NCBI GenBank assembly: GCA_009760855.2 | Contig: WPIO01000024.1 | Coordinates: 2,104,001-2,168,000 of the forward strand | Direction: 5' to 3' | DNA length: 64,000 nt | Source: Cristatella mucedo | Lineage: Eukaryota > Bryozoa > Phylactolaemata > Cristatellidae | Shown here: in pieces, positions 10,608-22,689 of the stretch | Position numbering within the stretch: the stretch's first letter is position 1 | Layout: every line of letters begins with the position of its first letter | The notes under the pieces: model-generated | What the model was told of the DNA's origin: nothing | Database searches by the model: none | The model's input: the letters and a program-made list of their open reading frames with translations, nothing else | Made by a program: the position numbers and the translations under genes

Positions 10608-11000
10608 CTAGGTTACATAACATTCAAAAACATACAACTTCGAGTCAGGTGTAGCTGGCGTTCTTGCCTCGTTGCTCCTCTCCTCAAGAGCGACGATGGG
10701 GTCACCAGCAATTACATACTCCTCAGGGGGAGGTACCTCTATAGCCATGTTTGTGGTTCTACTTGAGGTGGCCTGGCCTTCGGTCCGTCTTCCACCAGTA
10801 TGAATCCTTGTGCATACCGAGCTATTGACATTTGATACGTCAAACTGAGCATCGCCTAGCCTAAAAGCTGGCCCCGGAAGGGCGAAAGCTGGGGTCAGCA
10901 CCAAATGTTGCCTTTCGGCGGGAGCCAATCAATGAAGCCAGCCTGGCGAACCTCGGCATTCCACGCGAAGAGCAGGGGTGGCTTTAAGGTAGGGGTTCAA
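10608..11000 (-). mobile_element. Ty3/gypsy-type 5' fragment: LTR edge, primer site, start of gag
   Basis: On the minus strand a sequence ending in CA at about 10909 is followed by aacatttggtgctgacccc, the layout of an LTR end next to a tRNA primer-binding site. About 150 bases further an ATG at 10748 opens MAIEVPPPEEYVIAGDPIVA, resembling the start of many metazoan gypsy Gag proteins (Met-Ala-x-Glu-hydrophobic-Pro-x-Pro-Glu-Glu). The reading then leaves the expected Gag pattern and stops near 10608. The GC-rich composition contrasts with the Polinton beside it. The LTR's outer end is not resolved, because the satellite array begins near 10990. Confidence 0.45.
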
Positions 11001-14000
11001 CGAATTACCACAATCGATTATAATTAGGCTAACAATGACCAGACGAAAGCATTGCTGAACTCAAATTTTGGACTGATATTGTAGTACACGCTCAAATTTA
11101 TCTGTCCACCAAACTTCATATAGCTGCTCCCACACATACTTATGCAAATGAGCTTTGACGCCGGATGCCTGTTCGGCAATCGATTCTAGTTCTCGTCGAA
11201 TCCACCACAAATCAGCTACAAACAGCTCCAAAAATTTTGGAATATCAAACTAGGCTACACCTACAATGTACCCAGAAAAGTTCGCTCGATTCCGCACACA
11301 CGTTCTCACGAAGTCCTTTGAAAAAAACATTGCATTGGCCCAGGCCTATACCTCAAGCCACTGCATTCCACCACACAACGAAAGAAATCCTGATTAAAAA
11401 GCTCCATTTTTGATTGCATATGACAGAACACTTTGCGATAACGGCATTTAAATAATTTCACTTGCATTGGCATAGCCGTTGTCGCGAAATGTGCTGCAAT
11501 CGACTGCAGTAGCCGGGCTAATTCGGCTATCCACCGAATCTACCACAAAAAAACGAAATACGCTGCGCCAAGCTCCAGTTTTTAATGTATATTGAAGTTC
11601 ACCTTGTTGTGTGCTAAGCCACGTAAAATAAAAGATTGTACATCATCGCACTGTGGCAGTGGGCAGCATTCGTCTGAAACGACCTCGAAAACTACTGCAA
11701 TCCACTCTATTCCACTGGAAATCATCCTCAAATCGCCATCTCAAAGATCTAACCGACGTTGCATATAGGACTGGTCTCAGTTTCAGTTCAAAATCCACCC
11801 ATAAAATGTCATTATATTATGCACATGCGTTCTCATGCAATGAATTGCAATCGACTGTGACAACCCGGTCCCATACCACAATCCACCTCAATCCGTCATA
11901 CAGCGACGAGAACACGTACACTAGCTCTTATTACGATTGCAGGCTGCTCTACTTTTTGGTTATTGTTTACTCGCATAAATTCACTGTAATTGCCTTGGCC
12001 ATTCTGCAGAAATGCACTGCAATCGCAACTGCCCGGGTCAGTACGGCAATAATAATAATAGTAATAATAATGCACTTGATAAAGCGCCATCAGAGAACTA
12101 AATCTCTTTCTAGGCGGTTTATATTTGCCACAAAAGGAAAACGCTATTGAATGGTGAGTAATATCATGCTTGATAAACAACATGAATAACATGGTTAGGG
12201 GTGACATGCACAGTGGTGAGCATGCAAGCCCGGTCAGTGGCAGCATGCACAGTGTCAGCATGCACTAGCACATGAAGAACGAATCACAGGTACTCACTAA
12301 ATGTTATCCTAAATAGGTGTTTTAACTTCTTTTTAAATGTGGTCAAGTCAGGGGATGTTCTAACGCAAGTCGGGTGTGAGTTCCAAGCTTTGGGAGCATG
12401 CGAACTAAATATACGGTCGCCAAAGGATTTGAGGTTTGTATGAGGTATTGGTAAACTGTTTGATTCCAAAAAGCTTGGCCTGCTGGGGGGGTAGATCTGA
12501 GAGATAGTCTGGAGCCAAAGAATGAAGTGACCTAAAAGTGAGCGACAAAACCTTGAAGTCGATCCGTTGCTTGACTGAGAGCCAGTGTAGGTGGGCGAGA
12601 AGTGGTGTGACGTGGCCAGTGTACCGATACCCGCCGAAAAACGATCAGAATACGTACACTTTAAACTGTAATAGTGATTGCACGTTGCTCTAATTTTTAG
12701 TTGTGTAATCTCACAATTTCACTACAATCGCCTCGATCATTCGGCAGCAATGCAATGCAATTGACTGCGACGGCCCGGGCCAATACCTCAGTTTACAGCA
12801 ATTTGATGCAAAATGCCCTGGAATCGATCTCGCAATGCTTCAGTTTTCAATGCATGTTACAAAGCACACTGGTTGAAGTCAACCCCATCATTTCAAGTAA
12901 TTGCTCTCATACAATCTCGGGCAATGCACGGCAACCTACGGTGACGGCTCGGCTCGAAGCAGCAATCCACTACAATCTGTGGCAAGTCGACACTAAATTG
13001 GCTGCAGGAAGTGCCGATTGTCATCGCATTTCACATTTCTTCGTGCTAAAAGTGAAATCGTAAACTTTCGAGCTAGTTTGCACGTTAATTGTCAACAATC
13101 TACGGCAATCGACTGCAATGGCAGGGACCGATTACCAAAATCCGTGGCAAATCGACGAGAAATCAGCTGCACCAAGCTCCAATTCTCATTCCATGTGACA
13201 TCTTACTGCCCGAGCACATACTTTCACCTCTTTCAACTAGCTCTGACCGTTCAATCTTGGGAAATGCATGGCAATCGATGGCAACGGCTCGCGCAAATAC
13301 GGCAATCCATAATGGTCCATCTCAAATCACTGGAAAGTGACTGGGCCAAGATCGAATACATCTTGCCTGTCACAGCTCACTTTTTTGAATGTGCAATTAA
13401 ATCCTTTCAGCCAATCGAGCACTTACAATCGCGATCAATGAACGGCAATCGACAGCAATGTCCTGGGCCAATACCCCAATTCTCGGCAAATTGAAGAGAA
13501 ATTGGCAGCGCCGAAGCCTCAGCTGTCATTACATACAACATTCCTCTGCGTCCAAAGGAAAATCGTGGAATTTTTTAGATGCTTTGTTAACTGTCAGCAA
13601 TGCACGGCAATCAACAGCAATGGTAGGGGCCGATAGCGAAATCCGTAGAAAATTGACAAGTTTGGTTGCAATAAACTACAACTCATTCCGCGTAACATGT
13701 ACCTGTGTTCGAGCATAATTTTCACCCATTGTTTGCGTTCAATCGACGGCAATCGAAGGTAATGGCTGGGGGAAATACGCCAATACATAACGGACAGTTA
13801 CAAATGCACCGACAGTTGCTGAGAGAAGCTCCCACTTTTCTTGCGTATTGCACTACACTGCATTAAAAGTGCAGCCACATCCTTTTACACAATCGACAAA
13901 GGTACAATCGAGGACAATGCACGGCAATGGCCAGGTCTCTGCAGCTATCTGGTTCAAACCTGCTGAAAATCAGCTGTTTAAATATGTAATTATCCTCCTA

Positions 14001-14290
14001 CATAACGCTCACTGTGGGTGCACATGCTGTCCTTTATCGCGTTTAACCTTGGGCAATCCATTGCAATCGACGGCAATTGCTCGAGACAATACAGCAATCT
14101 GTGACTGTCTTACAATTACAAACAGAGCTGGTGGGAGATCACATTTTTTTCTTGCGTAACAGTGTGCTACATTAAAAGTGCACCGGCATCCTATCAACCA
14201 ATCTTTAAAGGAAATGCGAGGGTAAATCACGGCAATCGAAGGCAATGGCCTGAGAAAATAGGGAAATCTATCCATTGTAAGAGCACACAC
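10990..14290 (+). repeat. Tandem satellite array, monomer about 160-175 bp
   Basis: The phrase (g/t)gcaatcga(c/a)ggcaatggc(c/t) recurs at about 11009, 11175, 11495, 11845, 12018, 12757, 12930, 13104, 13270, 13444, 13606, 13748, 13912, 14062 and 14231. Spacings run from 142 to 175 bases, or twice that where one unit is too diverged to anchor. A second phrase, close to (c/g)aatac(g/c)gcaatcca, follows each by about 30-40 bases. The monomers are diverged from one another, so the array is old. A CR1-a insertion at 12043-12620 interrupts it. No transposase or coding frame is shared between units. Confidence 0.8.
12043..12620 (-). mobile_element. CR1-a 3'-end copy inside the satellite
   Basis: The tail of AAT repeats (complement of ATT) at the left is followed by the family 3' UTR (cttgataaagcgccatcagag) and the end of ORF2 read on the minus strand (LPIPHTNLKSFGDRIFSSHA). 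Satellite sequence resumes on both sides, so the array is older than this insertion. Confidence 0.85.
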
Positions 14291-14385
14291 TCAACTCAAG
14301 TCGTGAGACCAGGGGTACTGGTCAAGCAATCGTACCAGGTGCCGACCTTGTGGTTAGCTGGAAAAACATTCTCGCCTCACGACAT
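14285..14385 (+). repeat. Shared flank motif, copy 1
   Basis: A segment of about 100 bp containing ccttgtggttagctggaaa directly follows the last satellite monomer. Similar sequence lies at 30685-30790 and, less completely, at 47590-47700. It may be the end of a non-autonomous element that carries the satellite. Confidence 0.5.
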
Positions 14386-14454
14386 TAAGCGCTCTCATGT
14401 GTGTTCGTATTCGCTGCAGAATTCTTCCGAAAACCGAAGTTCTTGCCAACATCT

Positions 14455-14650
14455 TTGTGCATGCAGCCACTAACCACACTTGCATGCTGACCCTATGCAT
14501 GTCAACCCTAACCATGTTATTCATGTTGCTTATCATGCATGATATTACTAACCATTCAATCGTGTTTCCCTTTGCAGCAAATGTAAAGCACCTAGAAAGA
14601 GCTTGAGCTCTCTGAGGGCACATTATCAAGTGCATTATTATTATTATTAA
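14455..14650 (+). mobile_element. CR1-a 3'-UTR fragment
   Basis: Only the last 200 bases of the family: gcatgctgaccctatgcatg, the gtaaagc...tagaaagag segment, and tcaagtgcattattattatt as the tail. It ends about 45 bases before the stop codon of the terminal receptor exon, so it could contribute to that gene's 3' UTR on the other strand. Confidence 0.8.
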
Positions 14651-14694
14651 AGCAAAATATATGCCATGCACTCAGAGTTCAGAGAAATGCTGGC

Positions 14695-14795
14695 TTAGTT
14701 GCCGTCAGCAGAAAGCACAGACATCTCAACAGCATCGGCAGGCACGCCCTCCGGTAGGCTGCCATTCTCAGACGCTGCTTCTTGTTCCAGTTCGT
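14695..14795 (-). CDS. Probable terminal exon of a membrane-protein gene (cytoplasmic tail)
   Basis: The acceptor is tatacttttag with a T-rich run before it, then a reading that starts with two bases of a split codon and runs 32 codons to TAA: ELEQEAASENGSLPEGVPAD, AVEMSVLSADGN. Acidic and Ser-rich, as in an intracellular tail. Its entry phase (one base from the previous exon) matches the exit phase of the 43-bp exon at 16417-16459, giving a continuous Asp-Glu-Leu-Glu across the join; this agreement is the main evidence. The protein family is not recognised. Confidence 0.5.
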
Positions 14796-14914
14796 CTAAA
14801 AGTATAAAAAAGCTGGTTAGATAGAGATTCGATTCTCTGACAGCACAACTCAAAGCACTGTTACTAGATAACTTAATAGGTAACCTACTGTACTTGGTAT
14901 TTTATTGTCATGTC

Positions 14915-15190
14915 ATTTGAATGTCATTCGGAAGAGAGCTCCATGCTTTGGGAGCCTACGAACTAAGTGCATGGTCTCCAAAGGATTTACAGTTGGCTCG
15001 AGATTTATATATGCGATTTGAGTCAGAAGAGCAGGTGGCAAGATATCTACTCTAGTTTGGGAGTAGTTCTAATGGGTAGGCTAAAGTCAAAGAACGAGGG
15101 AACCTATAAGTGAGTGTACAATCTTGAAGTCGATGCTCTCCTTGATGAGAAGTACTGTGCAGGTCAGCCAGAAATGGAGTATAAGCATAA
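14915..15190 (-). mobile_element. Old CR1-a-like ORF2 fragment
   Basis: Contains the recognisable complement of the family C-terminal region (gagagctccatgctttggga, ggtctccaaaggattt) but is far more diverged than the other copies. No tail found. Confidence 0.6.
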
Positions 15191-15719
15191 CATCTTCCTT
15201 TGCAGTCAAAAACATAGTATATAGTAAAAAACAATAGCAGAAATACACATTGCAATAACAAGAAAATAAACAAGAACATTATGTTCAGCCAGGACAGCTT
15301 TATGGTGGACGGCAATAAAGCAGCTTGGGAATTTTTCCCTAACCCAAGCCCCACAAAAAATAGTATTAATACAAAGTCAACCTCATCGGAACCTATAAAA
15401 ACTAAATTTATTTGTTGGCGATTAACAAGTCAAACTACAAGAGATCCATAATAAAAGCTTTGTGACATGCATGGTGTCACACTATGACCATCAAGCCATG
15501 AAAAAGCTAGAAATTAATTAAGCTCAGGCAAGCTTGCTAAAGCTCAAAAGTGGACACTGGACTACCAGGTAAAATGTTTCAGGCTAATACCATAGACTGA
15601 AATGTCTATGGGTAAGCAGGCAATGCATAAAGAACAACCAAAAAAAATCAAGACTTTCACTGGCCCGAGGACAAAGCTGGCGAGACCATGTGCATTTTGA
15701 GCTAGATGTAAATAATTCA
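15191..15719. other. Unassigned intron-like sequence
   Basis: No coding frame, repeat family or splice-site pair that I can support. It lies between the terminal exon and the start of the region duplicated at 54 kb. Confidence 0.3.
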
Positions 15720-16416
15720 CTCACCTCACATGTAGTGACTAAAGCACGAATCGATTTTCAGACTATCAGTGCATTCTAGCTGAACGCCCGATTAAACGAA
15801 AAATTTCCAAGTTGTGCATTGATCGGTAAGATGACTGGAAGCTACTAAGCAGGTGGTGCGAGAGCACATTAGACAAGAAGGGTGACTGGTGCAACCAATT
15901 AAAATGGCTTCTAAGCAAGACAGAGAATCTTGAAGTCAATTTGATGTTTGATAGGGAGCACTGAGATCAGACAGAAGTGGTGCAATGTGACAGCTACACC
16001 GTCGACGACAGAAAAGCTGCTAAAGTTTAGCTCATTTATATGCAATAAAGTGCATTAATTTAGACATGAAAGACGATTAAGGGCACTTATCGAGAGTAAT
16101 GAAGTGAGAAGGGCACTAATTTAGACGTTTCACCCAAAAAGCTTGAACTAGCTTGGCTCTGATACTCGTGTCTAAGCCGGCCCTGATCACGGTAGTGCTC
16201 ATTCGTTAAAAGCAAGACGACTTAAAAGTTGACGATATGCGATCATCAACTGAGAGACCGTTTTGAAATGAAAGGAGCTGTCAGAATGCATAAAGGTAGA
16301 TTGAAAGAAATGTACTACAACGATGAAGAAGTCAGAGGAATGCCAGTACCTGGATGCTGCTGCTAGCAGGCACGGATTAAGTGTGGTAGATGTGAAGCAC
16401 ATGCTCACGTACTTAC

Positions 16417-16459
16417 CTGTCTTGCTCGAGTCAGTGGTCTGGACAGGAGAGGCCATATC
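16417..16459 (-). CDS. 43-bp exon of the membrane-protein gene
   Basis: Acceptor cctcctacacag and a good donor gtaagtac flank 43 bases that read DMASPVQTTDSSKT when entered in phase 0. The exon leaves one base over, exactly what the terminal exon needs. It is Thr/Ser-rich. The paralogous site in block D keeps the donor gtaagtat and ATGGC but has lost about half the exon and reads into TAG, so only this copy looks usable. Confidence 0.45.
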
Positions 16460-17389
16460 CTGTGTAGGAGGTCTATAAATGTACAGGCGAACAGTGGCAG
16501 CTCACAATCATCATTAGCATTTACTTGACAAACAGTTAGCAAAGCGTTTTTTTTTCAATAATCGGAAACTAGCACCTGTCAGCACAAAACGAAATTAGTT
16601 GCTGCATTTAAAAGCAAAGATACTTCATTGACAGATAATCTTACCTGCATTTATGCATCCTTAAATAACAACTGGATCGAATATTGTCCGTACTACTTCT
16701 AAGCATAAACAAGCTACATTCAACGTCAAATATCAGAATGCTTGCAGTAGTTAAATATGCAAATTATTAAATTTTTAGAACTGCAGTTTTTGACATGTCA
16801 CTTACTATAGGCGCCTCACTGTAACACAACTATAAATATAAAAATGGCTAATGCTACTAGTGCACTTTGGTTCGAAATTAAAATGGTTGATACGTCAAAA
16901 TACGATTACAATTAGTTGACTAATGTTTGTTAAGAGATTTCTAGTAACCCTTTGACCTTACCTGCAGCTAGTTACGGCTAAGCTCCACAATATTATGAAA
17001 CTTTTCACAATTTTACTATACGGACTACATGAAACAGGCAAAGATTAATGCGTAAAAATACAAAACGGGGATAAGCAATTCCGTCCGAACAGGTCAAAAC
17101 CTGCAGGATACTAGCATAGACATATCACGAAGACAGAGAAGCACTATAGCATAGAGACAGCTGGGACGGCTAGGTTGCCTTAGAATATATCTGGAGGCAG
17201 TGCTTCAGAAGATCTGTGGCATGGCCTCCAAATGTGACATCGCTGCAGGGCCTCCGAAAGTATGGCCCCCACTGCTAGTTGGCCTACTTTCAGAAGAGCA
17301 GCATTGCCAAAATAATCTCGTGTTTTAGGAAATACTATTGAGATTACTGCAGCTCTGGCATGAATATATATTAGCAGCCAGGACGCTCT

Positions 17390-17817
<428 letters not shown>

Positions 17818-17835
17818 TAAAAATCCATTTCTCGA

Positions 17836-18352
17836 TCATATATACATATCCACTGTGGACTCCACAAAGCCACAAAAATAAGTGAGTGTAAAGCAGGAGA
17901 TTTCCATAACTCACTCAAAGCCTAAGTGGCTTTCGGAAATCATTCGGTAGACCACAGACTTCATCTCACGCAAGGAATAGAAAGTGAGAAGCACATCTGA
18001 AACAGCAAGGCAGGCAAGGTAGTAAGTAGTATGGAAGTAGCAGCTAAGGACGGCTGGAAACGATGTGCTGCAGTCGGCAGTATGGGCCGTAATCGTCCTC
18101 AACTGATTCAAAAATCGGCAGGTAATCTGATCTATCGTCCATAGCATAGCTACTACATCCCACCACTTCTGTTTGGGCTTCACTCGAACCTTATCAAAGC
18201 ACCGATACAGCCATTGTCTATATGTCATTGTGCTTGGGCTAGGATACCCTGGACGGTAAATGATCATGCCATAACTTGTCAGCCTTCCATGAAGACAGAT
18301 ACGACAGCAGGGACTCTTTGGCCGTTTATACAATCAAGGTCACTTTGTTCGC
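17836..18352 (-). mobile_element. Diverged CR1-b-like fragment
   Basis: Recognisable complement of the CR1-b 3' region (tccacaaagccacaaaaata, cgtttccagccgtcctta on the minus strand, atggaagtagcagct). It is followed by a segment shared only with the copy at 56455 (agctactacatcccaccact), so these two form a sub-family or one pre-duplication insertion. Confidence 0.65.
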
Positions 18353-18539
18353 TATCGACCGTTCTGTTGAAAAGTTAGAGAGTTCTGCAGCAGCATTCTT
18401 ACCACTGTTGTATAAAGAATCAAATCAATTACAATTTCCACTGTAACATTTAGTGACCAATTTGCAGTCAGAATACATACTACGTCATTCGGTGTGCATG
18501 GCAAACCTAAAAATGATTCCTAAAGTGGAGCTAAATGCA

Positions 18540-18960
18540 TATTTTTTGGAGCCCGGCTGAAAAGAATTTCTCTGGCCTTTGTCCAATTACGTTCTGACCA
18601 TGACATGTTTTGCTGAAGGTGTAATGCTTATAGAAGTGGCTGGTTATAATTGCTTAGAATACGAAACTGCTATCTATTCAGCTGCTAATCAAACTAAGCA
18701 AAGGTCAAAAGATAAATTAAATTGTATTGCCTGACACATGATCACCAGTCTGCTGCCAAAATTTGTAAATGCCATCCCTAGAATAAACCCAAGCAATTGA
18801 GCACCGGAGAACTACGTCTGAGCTAAAAACACCTGAGAGTTTGTACTAGCACGAAAAGGGTTTAATGCCAGCTTTTCATCAAAAACGTAATAGCAATCAG
18901 CACAAGTAGCCTTACCCGATAGTTTATTTGATAAGTTCTTTGATATTTTTTAAATAACTA
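18540..18960. repeat. Local duplicate of the intron segment at 19205-19600
   Basis: Shared phrases include gaaaagaatttctct/ggag, tagctgctaatcaa, ccctagaataaaccca/taagcaa, gagtttgtactag and tttaatgccagc. The offset is about 665 bases. Block D has a single copy of this segment, so the extra copy arose in block C after or independently of the large duplication. Confidence 0.7.
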
Positions 18961-19150
18961 TATACTTAGCTGTTTTAACAGCCTCTTTTATATAGAGACA
19001 GAAGAGCATTTACGGCTATCACCACCACTTGCAGCTGCAATAAAGGAAAGCCCACTGCAGGATTTGAGCCCACGACTTCGAGATCGAGGTCGTGAAAAGC
19101 AACTGCCTTATCTAGTGTGCCGTCGGCAAACACAGGCAACAACAACGACA
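18960..19150 (-). mobile_element. tRNA-derived SINE-1, minus strand
   Basis: The complement of the 57935 SINE: 3' end at aacagcctcttttatata, box B as ggatttgagccc (minus ggGCTCAAATCC) and box A as tatctagtgtgcc (minus GGCACACTAGATA). It separates the two copies of the local intron duplication. Confidence 0.7.
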
Positions 19151-19822
19151 AGCAGGATAATCCTTACTACACTAATGACTGAAAGTTTGATGGCAAGACC
19201 TGTTCCGCAGTAGTTTCTCTGGGCTTCGCTCAATTACATTCTGACTTGAGAAGTTTTAAGCAAATTGTGTACTGCTTCTAGAACTGGCGAGTTACGATAA
19301 TTGAGAATAGTAGCCGCCAACTATTTAGCTGCTAATCAAGCTAACGTGTCAAAAAAGAAAAGGATACTGCTTTGATTGCCAGTCCACTGCTAAAATGGGA
19401 CAAAGCCATCCTTAAAATAAACCTAAGCAACTGTGCAGAGTAGAGGTGTGTTCAAACTAAAAACAATTGAGTTTGTACTAGTACCAAAAAGATTTAATGC
19501 CAGCCTTTTCATCAAAAATGCAATTTTCATTCAGTAAAAGGAGGATACGTGATAGCTATATGGTTTCATTTGATAAGTTCTTTAATATATTTATGATGTG
19601 ATATTAGGTGACTTGGATAAACTTAGAGATGATGACTTCACGGGTGAATGCTAGATTTGGAACGTTTAGTCTAGTATTATATCTGACAGTCAAACATCAA
19701 TTGAGCATACAAGAAATGAGCTCAGAAAATACTCATTAAAGAATATGACTGCCAAACCGATGATTGAGAACACATTTTCAAATAAGCCTGCTTTACTAAA
19801 CTGCCTTGTAACTAGATCCTAC

Positions 19823-20006
19823 CTTTCGTCCCTAGTCTTCTTTCCGAAGCACTTAATTATCTTCAGCCTGACCAAAACGATAACAACCGCAATAGTACCA
19901 ACAAGAATGCAAAACCTGACAAGAACGGCAACAACATCGTGAGTCCAGGTGACTGAAAGTATGTCAGCATTGGATTCCTGTGGCGAAGAGTCACTTTCTT
20001 CGACAA
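19823..20006 (-). CDS. Transmembrane exon of a single-pass membrane protein
   Basis: Acceptor ctctttttccag and donor gtagga bound 184 bases. After two bases completing a split codon, the reading is acidic and Ser-rich (VEESDSSPQESNADILSVTW), then a membrane helix (VVAVLVRFCILVGTIAVVIV), then a basic stop-transfer side (RLKIIKCFGKKTRDER). This charge layout is that of a type I protein. Exit phase is 2, which does not match the phase-0 43-bp exon directly, so another exon lies between, or the donor is different or this copy is damaged. The paralogous exon at 59587-59763 keeps the layout with a diverged helix. Family not recognised. Confidence 0.6.
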
Positions 20007-20194
20007 CTGGAAAAAGAGAACAAACTTAAAGCTGTTTATTGTACAGGGTTCTACTAAGGCACACGAGGCAAGGCTATCTGCATAAAAACTCCTAGGGCTT
20101 TATTCGACCATCCTTTGACCTATTTAACAACAACTAGGGTAAGCAAGAATCGATTTACATTACGAGGGTTAACCGTCTCGGGGCAGTCAATTCT

Positions 20195-20865
20195 ACATCT
20201 TTTCATGCAAGAGTGATAGCTATCATTGTAATTAACTTTTGGCTGGGCTACCGAAGAAAGCAACTAGGCCACTGCAGCTGACTATGAATACGGCTGCAAG
20301 GATAGTCTTCAAGTCCCAGAGGTTTGACCACGTGTCTCCTTTGCTAAAAGAGCTAGAATGGATGCCGGTTGACCAACGGATTCAGAGCTAAGTTCTGATG
20401 CTGACCCAAACGGCCTGCCACAGCTTGGCTCCTTCGTACCTAGCTGAACTGATGCGCCAGTGTCAGCCTGTTCGCGCCCTCAAATCCTGTGTGTACATTA
20501 AATTAGCTGTTCCATTCCTCAGCTTAAAGACCGCTGGCGACCGAAGCTTGAGCTCTGCAGGTCCTAGACAGTGGAACTCGCTTCCACAATTCTTAGGCAA
20601 CGACAACTACTCTCTTACTCCCGACTACGGCTCAGGCTCATCCTTTTCAGCAGTCTCGAGCTGCTACTTCCATGCTACTCACTACCTCAACTGCTCTCCT
20701 GATTCCGCTATGCTTTTCACTTTCTCGTTGTTGCGTGAGACGAAGTCTGCTGGCTACCGAAAGCAGCTTAGGCTGTGAGTGCGCTATACAAAACTCTCCT
20801 GTGTAACACCCACATAGTCTTTATGGCTTTGTGGAGTTACAGACGGGGATATATTGATACATTAA
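20195..20865 (+). mobile_element. CR1-b 3' copy, longest in the window
   Basis: Starts near 20195 within ORF2 and reads SYLAELMRQCQPVRALKSCV, NKL/IKLAVPFLSLKTAGDRSL, then the 3' UTR with acagacggggatatattgat. About 200 bases longer at its 5' end than the copies at 296 and 2729. Confidence 0.8.
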
Positions 20866-21004
20866 AAAAAGCAGGTTTGATGACCTCATTGATTTGAAAG
20901 TAATTTTCGCATAGGTCTTCCTGCGGATTGATAAAGGAAGCAGAAAATTCCTAAAGCTATAATGTTAGGTCCAGCCCTGTGGTTAACATAAATCTGCATA
21001 TATC

Positions 21005-21095
21005 AATAGTAATAACACACTTGATAAAGCATCCTCAGAGAACTCAAACTCTTTCTAAGTGCTTTACATTTGCATACGGCAGTCACCAACTAGCC
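21005..21095 (-). mobile_element. CR1-a 3'-terminal scrap
   Basis: About 90 bases only: aataataacacacttgataa, then the complement of the family 3' UTR to gctttacatttgca. Confidence 0.75.
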
Positions 21096-21639
21096 GCCGA
21101 TAAATGTTACAGTACTTGCAACTGCATATGCCACTAAGGGAAATTCTGACACGACTGCTATTTATTTATTCGGTTAACGATTTTCGGCTGGATTATTTAT
21201 AAGCAGCATGTATGACCTACCGTGCATTAATAGCAAAACCATTGGGAACAAAAAACTAGCATTTTATTAGTGTAAAGAACATAACCACCATTTTACAGAC
21301 TTTCTCCTAACCACTTCGGTAGGAACAATTGCGAGTACCCTATTCCGGAGCCCTCATGACTTTATCCGGCTTGCAGCAGGCAATATGACGAGCTAATTGT
21401 GCACCACTTCTCAAACTCGCCCCACGACGATACTCTTGATGTTTCATCGATCGACTGGCTGCACCATTAGCGATGAAAAGACTCTTATGGGCTAACACGT
21501 CTGTATGGTATTACACTAACTGCATCAACAGTAGGATACCGAGTTCCAAACCAAATCTGTTCCCTGACTTAAGCTAGCAACCGGGTTATTTGTATTTTCG
21601 ACCTAGAATTCCCCTGCGATAAGAGAAACATACACAGTA

Positions 21640-22525
21640 TTATAAATTGAAAAAGTTAACACTCACAATCAGCTCTGCTAGCTTATCTCCCGTAGAATCT
21701 GCACAAAATATGTGTCCTTTTCCAAAGGACACGTCTCATTAGACAGACACCACAGATCCCCTGTCGAGTCTGCCTACTTTCAGCCAGGTATCACTGCTAA
21801 ATACCGGGCTTGCTGAGACAGTTATACCACAACTATATTGGCCCATGCGCGTGTGACATCGTGTCTCGACTTCTGTAATTCACTACTTGATGGTCTAAAT
21901 GCATTTTGCAATCAAGTGCTTAGATCTGGTGCAAAATTCTGCTGCTAGGTTTTCTGTCCTGAGCTATGCAGTTGCCACATCACACCACTTCCGGCCGATC
22001 TGCACTGGCTCTCAGTCAAGCAGCTACCGACTTCAAGGTTTGTGTCATTTTTAGATCCCTTCATTCTCTGGCTACAGCTTACCTGTCCGAACCATGCTAG
22101 GTATCGTACCGCCAGCCTTTGTGAATCAGACTGTGCCTTTAGTTCACATGCTCCCAAACTCTTCAACTCACTTCTGACTGATGACACAATAGTTCCTGAC
22201 TTGACGACAGTAAAAAAAAAAAACTAAAAACGCATTTATTTATCGCTGCAGTTAGGAGTCAATTTATCTATTTCTCATTGCATTTAGGGGTCCATGTGAG
22301 TTTTCCTTTGTGTGCCCATGTGTGCTGACACTCTGCATGCTGCCACTAATCATATTTGCATACTTACATGGTGCATTTCATCTCCAACAGTGCTATGTTT
22401 GCTGACATTGAGCATGCTACCTACCACTTACCATTCGGCCAAACTTCCTTTACAGCATATGTAAAATGCTTAGAAAGAGAGTAGGTTCTCTGAGGGTGCC
22501 ATGCAAATGTATTATTATTGTTGTT
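21640..22525 (+). mobile_element. CR1-a ORF2 C-terminal region and 3' UTR, diverged
   Basis: Plus-strand remnants of the RT C-terminal region (ctcacaatcagctctgctag; cagttgccacatcacaccac; ctggctctcagtcaagcagc) run into the 3' UTR (ttctctgagggtgccatgca) and a tattattgttgttg tail at about 22510. Many small deletions; no frame survives. Confidence 0.75.
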
Positions 22526-22689
22526 GTCATTAGTAGTACATCACGAATGATGAATGCATGAATACATGAGAATGCTGAAAGTGCAAGATGCCTCATCATC
22601 GCTTCGTCTAGTTTGGTTGATGCCGACATCATCGGTATACATGCAGATGCACTTAGCTTGACATTACAAAATAACAAAATAAGTTAATT

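Noticed and set aside
10990-14290. CRISPR array or other short-spacer repeat system
   Set aside because: Repeat and spacer are not distinct, whole monomers of about 160 bp are homologous, and the context is an animal genome.
11653-14473. Several open frames of 100-165 codons in the satellite
   Set aside because: They are in different frames in successive monomers and share no protein sequence, so they are not selected coding regions.
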